Assembly: GCA_015065785.1 (NCBI GenBank)
Contig: SVPR01000002.1
Coordinates: 62,001-126,000 of the forward strand
Reading direction: 5' to 3'
Length of the DNA stretch: 64,000 nt
Source: Oscillospiraceae bacterium
Lineage (GTDB): Bacteria; Bacillota; Clostridia; Oscillospirales; Acutalibacteraceae
Of the stretch, positions 58,755 to 64,000 are shown piece after piece. Position numbers and translations under genes: made by a program. The notes under the pieces are model-generated. The model did not search any database. It was not told where the DNA came from and worked only from the letters and a program-made list of their open reading frames with translations. Within the stretch, counting starts at the first letter, position 1; the number at the start of each line of letters is the position of its first letter.

Positions 58755-59231
58755 TTAATTTATTTTAAATTCAATATCAAAAAAAGCACTTTCACCTGCA
58801 ACTCTAAGAGATGCGTTTTCAGTAAAGCCTGTAATTGTGTAGCTCTGTGAATTTTTATTTGGCTCAAAGTCGTAAACGATTTTATTATCAATTACTACTA
58901 CAACCCTGATATTACCCTCAGTAACCTTTAATTTAGAAAGGTTAATTGTGTAGCTTGCTTGCGGATTTTCAAAATTATAAATTGTTTCGGCTCCTGTGAA
59001 AAGCTTGCCATAAAAAGAATGGGTAGAAGAGCCTTCTTGATGAGATTCTACTAAATCACCATCAATACCCTCAATAATATCTTCGTCGGTTAATTCGCAT
59101 AATGAAAAATCATCGGGACCGTTTGTGTCTTTTATTTCTTTTTCATTGCCAACAAATGAGGGGAAAAATGCAAAAATCGCAATAATTGCAACAACAAACA
59201 GTATAATCATTGTCTTAGGATTTTTAAACAT
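58755..59231 (-). CDS. Hypothetical membrane-anchored extracytoplasmic protein
   Basis: 158 residues. One N-terminal membrane segment (about 8-24) and a beta-rich outward domain (YTINLSKLKVTEGNIRVVVV, split around a linker, then SLRVAGESAFFDIEF). It has an AAAGGAGATG site 5 bp before the ATG. It may be a lipoprotein-like or carbohydrate-binding-like module, without a lipobox Cys. Followed by the previous hypothetical membrane gene on the same strand. Confidence 0.72.
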   Translation of the reverse strand: MFKNPKTMIILFVVAIIAIFAFFPSFVGNEKEIKDTNGPDDFSLCELTDEDIIEGIDGDLVESHQEGSSTHSFYGKLFTGAETIYNFENPQASYTINLSKLKVTEGNIRVVVVIDNKIVYDFEPNKNSQSYTITGFTENASLRVAGESAFFDIEFKIN

Positions 59232-59329
59232 AAAATCATCTCCTTTAAATTATTGTATCATAATTTAAGCGAGATGTCATCTTAAGAATTTGTAAGGTGT
59301 AAAAAGGTGTGAAAATTTTAATTTAAGGC

Positions 59330-59358
59330 TTGACATTTTATTAAAGTGCGAGTATAAT
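59330..59358 (+). promoter_or_regulatory. Promoter of tRNA-Gln
   Basis: TTGACA (59330-59335), 17 bp, TATAAT (59353-59358); a perfect consensus, 11 bp before the tRNA. Confidence 0.88.
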
Positions 59359-59369
59359 GATTAAGTCTT

Positions 59370-59443
59370 AGCGGGATTGTGTAACGGTAGCACGGCAGAC
59401 TCTGACTCTGTTTGTTGGGGTTCGAATCCCTATCCCGCTGCCA
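59370..59443 (+). tRNA. tRNA-Gln (CTG anticodon)
   Basis: The acceptor AGCGGGA pairs with TCCCGCT; the anticodon arm GCAGA-CTCTGAC-TCTGT gives CUG (reads CAG); the T-loop is GGGTTCGAATCCC; discriminator G and CCA are encoded. Confidence 0.95.
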
Positions 59444-59447
59444 AAAC

Positions 59448-59480
59448 GAAAATCCGTTCTCGCAAGAGGACGGATTTTTG
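59448..59480 (+). terminator. Terminator after tRNA-Gln
   Basis: AAAATCCGTTCTC-gcaa-GAGGACGGATTTTTG, adjoining the tRNA. Confidence 0.9.
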
Positions 59481-59632
59481 TTTTGTATTATTCATTTTTC
59501 AATATTCATCATTCTCTATTCATTAAAAGAACGGATTTTCAATGAATAATGAAGTCGCTCGTAAACTCGCTGATGAATAATGAATAATTATTTTTTATTA
59601 AGTAGCAATATTTCATTTTTTATGCTATAATC
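59481..59632. repeat. tRNA-associated 7-bp repeat module, copy 2
   Basis: ATTATTC-type words, ATTAAAAGAACGGATTTTC, AATGAATAATGAA, GTCGCTCGTAAACTCGC, GATGAATAATGAATAATT, TATTAAGTAGCAATATTTC and TTATGC-TATAAT. The last part may supply the -10 of tRNA-Arg. Confidence 0.82.
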
Positions 59633-59676
59633 TAACCACCTCTTCACTATTCCCTCTTACTTCCTACTTCAAACAA

Positions 59677-59753
59677 CTGCCCATGGCGCAGCTGGATAAC
59701 GCAGCAGATTCCGATTCTGAAGAACGGGGGTTCAAATCCCTCTGGGCAGGCCA
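59677..59753 (+). tRNA. tRNA-Arg (CCG anticodon)
   Basis: 77 bases with encoded CCA. The acceptor CTGCCCA pairs with TGGGCAG; the anticodon loop TTCCGAT gives CCG (reads CGG); the anticodon stem has four standard pairs plus one G-A mismatch at its top; T-arm GGGGGTTCAAATCCCTC. Confidence 0.92.
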
Positions 59754-59757
59754 AAAC

Positions 59758-59790
59758 GAAAATCCGTTCTCGCAAGAGGACGGGTTTTCG
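59758..59790 (+). terminator. Terminator after tRNA-Arg
   Basis: AAAATCCGTTCTC-gcaa-GAGGACGGGTTTTCG, nearly the same as after tRNA-Gln. Confidence 0.88.
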
Positions 59791-59945
59791 TTTTGTATTA
59801 TTCATTTTTCATTATTCAATATTCATCATTCATTAAAAGAACGGATTTTCAATGAATAATGAATGATGAAGTCGCTCGTAAACTCGCTGATGAATAATGA
59901 ATAATTACTTTTTATTAAGTAGCAATATTTCATTCTTTATGCATA
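59791..59945. repeat. tRNA-associated 7-bp repeat module, copy 3
   Basis: Nearly the same as copy 2, with two extra 7-bp units (ATTATTC on one arm, AATGATG on the other). It ends at AGTAGCAATATTTCATTCTTTATGC. Confidence 0.82.
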
Positions 59946-59968
59946 TTTTTGTTATTTTAAATGATAAT

Positions 59969-59997
59969 TTGACAAGTGAATTGTGTTATAATATAAT
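59969..59997 (+). promoter_or_regulatory. Promoter of the 172-residue hypothetical gene
   Basis: TTGACA (59969-59974), 17 bp, TATAAT (59992-59997), 18 bp before the start codon. Confidence 0.75.
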
Positions 59998-60014
59998 AAA
60001 TTGAGGTGTTTAAA

Positions 60015-60533
60015 TTGGAAAATGTATTATATGAATACAGTTTTAATTTTGAAAATATTTATACGAGTTTTATTCCTCTCTTTATTGGTGTAGGATTTTT
60101 TATAAAATCGATTTCACTGCTTCGCAAAAAGGGTGGAAACAAGAATTTTGTAGATTTATTCTTTAAAATTATTGGATTTATTGTTGGTCCTGTATGCGTT
60201 GGGTTAGCTCTTATCTCTGTTTTAGGATATACACTTGTATACAATGAAAGTAAAGAAATATTAGAAAATGATGACTGTTATGTTGTAGAAGGTTATGTGG
60301 AGAATTTTTACTCAATGCCATACGAAGGACACGATACAGAACACTTTGAGATTAATGGTGTCTATTTTGAATATTCAGACTATATTATGACAAATGGTTA
60401 TAATGTTACTGCCTCTCACGGTGGTGTAGTAGCACATAATGGACAATATTTAAAAATTAAATACATAATTGATGAATATGATGAAGAAGATGGTAATACC
60501 ATTTTATATATTGCTGAAATAGAAAAGGAATGA
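60015..60533 (+). CDS. Hypothetical membrane protein with outward beta domain
   Basis: 172 residues from TTG 60015 (GAGGTG 6 bp upstream; GTG 60006 would lie within that site). Two membrane segments (about 17-34 and 47-74) are followed by an acidic beta-rich domain of about 100 residues (VVEGYVENFYSMPYEGHDTEHFEI, here split: VVEGYVENF, GHDTEHFEI). It resembles DUF-type proteins with a membrane hairpin, but I give no name. It lies just after the tRNA pair. Confidence 0.72.
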   Translation: MENVLYEYSFNFENIYTSFIPLFIGVGFFIKSISLLRKKGGNKNFVDLFFKIIGFIVGPVCVGLALISVLGYTLVYNESKEILENDDCYVVEGYVENFYSMPYEGHDTEHFEINGVYFEYSDYIMTNGYNVTASHGGVVAHNGQYLKIKYIIDEYDEEDGNTILYIAEIEKE

Positions 60534-60615
60534 TTATTTTTTAGTTTTAAATAAATGAATATGTAATTAACAAATTTGAATTATGATAATAATGTGGTTT
60601 ATATGAGGTGAAAAT

Positions 60616-60834
60616 TTGAATTTTATCAAAAAAGTTGTAGCGTTTATAATAGATTGGAATTTAATTTTATTGCCAACATATTTTTTGTTTGATTATTTTC
60701 TGTTTTTATCTGTAGAAAATGAAAAATTTAAGATGTTGCCATTTATAATATGGATTGCAGGAATTTTGGTTGTAATATTCAGAGATAAACTTTGTAAAGG
60801 CAAAAGTGTTGGTAAAAGAATTTTAAAACTATAA
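60616..60834 (+). CDS. Very short RDD-like membrane protein
   Basis: 72 residues from TTG 60616 (AGGTGAAAA site). Two membrane segments (about 7-30 and 40-55) and the RDD hallmarks: FIIDWNLILLP with the Asp near the start and RDKLCKGKSVGKRILKL at the end. Normal RDD domains have a third membrane segment after the GKR motif; here translation stops right there. It is either a truncated gene or a mini-RDD protein. Confidence 0.7.
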   Translation: MNFIKKVVAFIIDWNLILLPTYFLFDYFLFLSVENEKFKMLPFIIWIAGILVVIFRDKLCKGKSVGKRILKL

Positions 60835-60872
60835 AAATCGGATAGATGCAAAATTGCATCTATCCGATTTTA
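60834..60872. terminator. Bidirectional terminator
   Basis: AAAATCGGATAGATGCAA and TTGCATCTATCCGATTTT form an 18-bp hairpin with a two-base gap between the small RDD-like gene and the Cys-motif gene. Confidence 0.92.
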
Positions 60873-60876
60873 TTTA

Positions 60877-61326
60877 CTAATTGAAAAAATGCCTATCCAA
60901 TATCTCACACGCAGTAATTACCAATCTCACACAAGGTCTTGCTTTGTAATATTCGGGCGTTCTTTCTTCTGAAACAGGGGACTGTTTACCTGCAACCTTC
61001 AACAAATCTTTACAGATGTATGTTGAGTGAACTGCTTTGAATTCTTCCGAGAGTTCCTGAATAAGTTTGTAGTGCTCGTCTTTAGCTTTTTTATCGGTAG
61101 GATTTGAGTACCCGTGAAGAATACCGGCAATTATAAACATTCCTGTTACTGCGCCACAGACTTCTCTGAGTCTGCCCATACCGCCACCGAATGACGAAGA
61201 TATTTTTAAAGCTGATTCTTTATCTAATTTTAAATCATCGCAAAAAGCTAAAACTACTGACTGACTGCAGTTGTAACCGTCGCAAAAATACTGTGCACCT
61301 TTTTCACTATGTGTCAATTTAATCAT
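60877..61326 (-). CDS. C_GCAxxG_C_C family protein
   Basis: 149 residues. The motif is CDGYNCSQSV near the start, then REVCGAVTGMFIIAG (about 55-69), CKDLL and ARPCVRLV late, so the spaced Cys residues of this probable redox or metal-binding family are all kept. Its stop is near the terminator 60834-60872 and it starts 4 bp after the M28 peptidase gene. Function unknown. Confidence 0.9.
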   Translation of the reverse strand: MIKLTHSEKGAQYFCDGYNCSQSVVLAFCDDLKLDKESALKISSSFGGGMGRLREVCGAVTGMFIIAGILHGYSNPTDKKAKDEHYKLIQELSEEFKAVHSTYICKDLLKVAGKQSPVSEERTPEYYKARPCVRLVITACEILDRHFFN

Positions 61327-61330
61327 CTCT

Positions 61331-62608
61331 TTATTTTGTAACTAATTCTTTGTCTTTTTCAGTATTTGTCTGCTTTGCACCATTGTCAAATTTTTCAAGC
61401 ACCTTAACACTTACTGCAAAGCAATCTGCAAGACCGTCTAAATTCATATTATCGTAAGTGTCGCGTCTTGTGTGGTAATAGTTCTGAAGATTATGGTTAA
61501 GACCTGTAATGCCTGTTGCTCTCATTCCTGCCTTTGCAAATGCAGCAGAGTCAGTTGCACCGCCAAGTGGTGGTACCATACCCTTTAAGCAATGAATGTC
61601 TAATTCCTTTGCACATTCCATAAACAAGTCTGAAACATCTTTATCGACTTTAACAGTACCATTTAAGTCGCGGTAGTTTGTCATTAAATATTTCGGGTCA
61701 AAAATTGTGTCGTAAGAATAAATGAACGTTGGAACATCAGAAAACTCTTCTTTGTGCTTCTTCGCCCAGTCTGTTGAGCCACGAAGCCCCGCTTCTTCAG
61801 AGCCTGAAATAATAACACCGACTTCTGTGTTCTGGAATTCAATGTTGTTGTCTTTTAATGCCTTTAAAATTGCAATACCCATATAGCAACCTGAAAGGTT
61901 ATCGTTAGCGCCGTCAACAACTCTTTTTTCGTTCCACATAAAAAACATACCAATCATAAACGGAACAAAAAGAAGTCCCCAGAGTGCTAATTTGAAGTAA
62001 AGTGAATCAGTATCAATCATACCAAAGGTTATGCCGTTATTTACAATGTAGAGAATTGAAATAACTAAATAATAAAAAGCACCGAGAGCTGCTACAACAA
62101 TGTGACCCTCAAAGAAAACGCCACCTAAACGGTAGTTAACAGGCCATTCCCAGCAAGCATCAGGGTGACCGTTAAAAAGAATTCTTCTTTTTGTTTCACC
62201 GTTACAAGCTTTTATTGCAGTAACATTGTGACCTGTTTTCTCAGGGAAAATCCAGTCAACTAATTTTTTATACATTCCAAATTGTAAAATTGCAATCAAA
62301 AATCCTGCCACAATAAGAGGAATAGAAACAACAGGGCAAATAAAGAAAAGGGGAATTGCAGAAAGAACTAAAGTGAATGTTATGTAAATCCAACCAAAGA
62401 ATGAGCCGGGGTTTTCTTTGAAGGATTCAATTTCTACTCTTTCACAGCCGCAATCATTTCTTAAAACATCTGCCATATATTCACAAGCAATTCTTTCACC
62501 CTCTGAGCCGGGGTCACGCTTAGGCATATTTTTGCAGATATGAGTAATTTCATCTATCATATACTGAGCAGATGCCTTTTTGTTTTTAATAAGATTAGAT
62601 AAATCCAT
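61331..62608 (-). CDS. M28-family metallopeptidase with inserted membrane segments
   Basis: 425 residues. The metal-site residues are in NGHPDACWEWPVN (about 147-159), GANDNLSGCYMG, GSEEAGLRGS, YDTIFDPKY and GLNHNLQNYYHTRRDTYD (His near the end). Membrane segments lie at about 72-112, 170-195 and 210-232, breaking the catalytic domain. A soluble M28 has no such insertions, so this is an integral-membrane aminopeptidase. It precedes the Cys-motif gene and they are likely co-transcribed. Confidence 0.88.
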   Translation of the reverse strand: MDLSNLIKNKKASAQYMIDEITHICKNMPKRDPGSEGERIACEYMADVLRNDCGCERVEIESFKENPGSFFGWIYITFTLVLSAIPLFFICPVVSIPLIVAGFLIAILQFGMYKKLVDWIFPEKTGHNVTAIKACNGETKRRILFNGHPDACWEWPVNYRLGGVFFEGHIVVAALGAFYYLVISILYIVNNGITFGMIDTDSLYFKLALWGLLFVPFMIGMFFMWNEKRVVDGANDNLSGCYMGIAILKALKDNNIEFQNTEVGVIISGSEEAGLRGSTDWAKKHKEEFSDVPTFIYSYDTIFDPKYLMTNYRDLNGTVKVDKDVSDLFMECAKELDIHCLKGMVPPLGGATDSAAFAKAGMRATGITGLNHNLQNYYHTRRDTYDNMNLDGLADCFAVSVKVLEKFDNGAKQTNTEKDKELVTK

Positions 62609-62692
62609 AAAACCACTCCTTTTTAATCAGTAAACATATTTTTATTTTATACTATTAAATAAAAACGGTCAAGAATTATTTTGTAGTTGATA

Positions 62693-63634
62693 TTATAATG
62701 AAATATCAGCAAGTAGAGGAAAGTGGTCGCTCAAAGAAGAAAAACAGTCTTGCGAAAGAAGTGAAAGATTTTTTATTTTAACATCACCTTTTATGAAAAT
62801 ATGGTCATTCAGTGCGCTGTTGAAGCTAAGATTTTCTCCGTAATATTTGCTTTCAGTTATATCCTCTGCATCTGTGTAAAGTGAATTCAGTATTCCGTAG
62901 CTACCAGAATTAAGAACGGATTTTTGATATAAAACTCGTCTTTTTGTGTTGAAGTCGCCTATTATTAAAACAGGGTAGGGGTATTGATTATAAAGAACTT
63001 CCACCTCGGTGTAAAGCTCATTGACTTGACAGGCTTGAGTAAAGAAATTATCGGCTTCCTCAGACTCTTCAAGAAAGCTTAAATGTGTATTTACAACTGT
63101 AAATATTTTGTTTGTTTTAATTTGTCTGAAAACGCCCCACACGATTCGTCTTGATTTAAAATTCCAGCAGTTTGCAAAAGGAATAGTGCCACTGTCTATC
63201 AGTTCGAGCGTTTCTGTGTTATAGAGAATAGCGGTCATCTTTTGAGGGAAAGCAGTTTTTATTGGCGAAGTGAATTTATAGGTGCTTTTGTTTTTATTAA
63301 TTGCGTTGTACCAATCGTTACACATTTCCTGAACGCCTAAAACATCAGGCAGATATCCGTCACGAAGTGCAAAAAAGTCATTGCTTCTTGCTTCAACACT
63401 TGTACCGCCCCACGATTTGTAATGTGCTAAAAGATTAAATGTCATTACTCTTATCTGATTTTCATTTTTAGCTAATACAGAATTATCTTTTTTAATCTGC
63501 TCTTCAAAATCAGTTTTTGGCTTACCTACATATAAGTTGTAATCAAATATGGGTAAAGAATATATCAAGGGGCATAAAATGAGTGTAATAACAGTAATTA
63601 TTGCGGTAATTAAAATATGCTTTTTCTTATTCAT
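62693..63634 (-). CDS. Endonuclease/exonuclease/phosphatase-family protein with membrane anchor
   Basis: 313 residues. An N-terminal membrane segment (about 6-30) leads to a secreted EEP domain: MTFNLLAHYK, GVQEMCNDW (metal Glu), NTHLSF, IGDFNTKRR and LSDHFPLLADI (catalytic Asp-His). Such anchored enzymes can be nucleases, sphingomyelinase-like or phosphoinositide phosphatases; the substrate is not seen. Single gene, 58 bp from the downstream ABC gene. Confidence 0.9.
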   Translation of the reverse strand: MNKKKHILITAIITVITLILCPLIYSLPIFDYNLYVGKPKTDFEEQIKKDNSVLAKNENQIRVMTFNLLAHYKSWGGTSVEARSNDFFALRDGYLPDVLGVQEMCNDWYNAINKNKSTYKFTSPIKTAFPQKMTAILYNTETLELIDSGTIPFANCWNFKSRRIVWGVFRQIKTNKIFTVVNTHLSFLEESEEADNFFTQACQVNELYTEVEVLYNQYPYPVLIIGDFNTKRRVLYQKSVLNSGSYGILNSLYTDAEDITESKYYGENLSFNSALNDHIFIKGDVKIKNLSLLSQDCFSSLSDHFPLLADISL

Positions 63635-63656
63635 AAAGCTATTATTTGCAATAAAA

Positions 63657-63694
63657 ATAAAAACATTCCATTCACCCGGAACGGAATGTTTTTT
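63657..63694 (-). terminator. Terminator of the ABC exporter gene
   Basis: Minus-strand AACATTCC pairs with GGAATGTT and is followed by TTTTATTTTTAT. Confidence 0.8.
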
Positions 63695-63695
63695 G

Positions 63696-64000
63696 TTAGT
63701 TTTTAAGCTTTGCGGTTTGTCGTTGAGCCATAACTAAATCGTGGTAAATACCGCCTAATTTCATAAGCTCCTCGTGTGGTCCGCATTCTGCAATGTGCCC
63801 TTTTTCAATTACTACAAGTCTGTCCGCGTTTCTTAAAGTAGCAAGTCTGTGGGCAATTGCAATTGTTGTTCTGCCCTTTGTTAAACGAGCGAGAGCTTCC
63901 TGGATTTTTATCTCAGTTTCAGGGTCTAAAGAGCTTGTTGCTTCATCTAAAATAAGAATTTGCGGATTTTTAAGAATTGCACGGGCAATGCTTATTCTTT
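63696..64000 (-). CDS. ABC exporter (fused permease-ATPase), C-terminal end only
   Basis: About 100 residues at the right edge; the rest of the gene lies beyond. It begins in the ABC signature helix (ISIARAIL), then Walker B and D-loop LILDEATSSLDPETE, the H-loop AHRLATLRNADR and the tail DRLVVIEKGHIAECGPHEEL, as in MsbA/LmrA-type multidrug or peptide exporters. Stop TAA at 63698-63696. Function is not determined from this fragment. Confidence 0.93.
   Translation of the reverse strand, partial: RISIARAILKNPQILILDEATSSLDPETEIKIQEALARLTKGRTTIAIAHRLATLRNADRLVVIEKGHIAECGPHEELMKLGGIYHDLVMAQRQTAKLKN

Overview
The window is chromosomal DNA of a low-GC, endospore-forming Firmicute, most likely a gut-type clostridium of the Ruminococcaceae/Oscillospiraceae kind. 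The evidence is a complete spoIIIAA-AH sporulation operon, a bofA-like gene, a T-box leader, rubrerythrin, a dockerin-ended leucine-rich-repeat surface protein, several glycoside hydrolases (GH2, GH3, GH16, GH38), and A+T-rich codons with some TTG and GTG starts. I see no prophage, insertion-sequence transposase, CRISPR array or rRNA. Everything here comes from reading the sequence; no database search was run.

Layout. 1-3.8 kb (minus): the 5' part of a ComM/YifB-type ATPase gene behind a YfhO-type membrane protein. 3.9-8.6 kb (plus): spoIIIAA to spoIIIAH. 8.7-10.5 kb (minus): an XRE-HTH domain fused to a multi-pass membrane protein. 10.9-15.2 kb (minus): a T-box-led operon encoding an isopropylmalate-synthase-like protein that lacks the catalytic residues, and a TIM-barrel/acyl-CoA-ligase fusion. 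15.4-21.4 kb (plus): chemoreceptor, rubrerythrin, LRR-dockerin protein. 21.6-23.1 kb (minus): guaB. 23.4-30.7 kb (plus): GH38 alpha-mannosidase, YfbR-like nucleotidase, two small membrane proteins, an old-yellow-enzyme/FAD reductase. 30.9-32.6 kb (minus): aminotransferase and its Lrp regulator. 32.7-35.7 kb (plus): GH2 beta-galactosidase. 36.1-42.1 kb (minus): a GntR/ABC-ATPase/two large membrane proteins operon. 42.5-46.7 kb (minus): GH3, HAD phosphatase and sugar symporter. 46.8-53.9 kb (plus): tRNA-Ser, GH16-like protein, tmk, two acyltransferase-fold proteins, DJ-1, 5-FTHF cyclo-ligase, mltG. 54-59.2 kb: hemW, bofA-like, PiT and its DUF47 partner, small proteins. 59.4-64 kb: tRNA-Gln, tRNA-Arg, small membrane proteins, a Cys-motif protein, membrane M28 peptidase, EEP-family hydrolase and the end of an ABC exporter.

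The most unusual content lies between the genes. From 8.6 to 42.5 kb, eight intergenic gaps carry variants of one composite element: a 12-16 bp hairpin core built on ATCATTT/AAATGAT, with compensating base changes between copies, flanked by the motif ATTATAATT, tiny three-base-loop hairpins, the junction AATTTCGG/CCGAAATT, and arrays of 7-bp repeats. The 7-bp words differ from array to array (GGAAACA, AATGCAG, TTTTCAA, AAAAATG, ATTACGC and others), yet the period is almost always seven. A second element with the same 7-bp habit follows all three tRNA genes. This looks like a mobile or self-amplifying intergenic repeat system. The second main candidate for something new is the T-box operon with its apparently non-catalytic LeuA-like protein and isomerase-ligase fusion.
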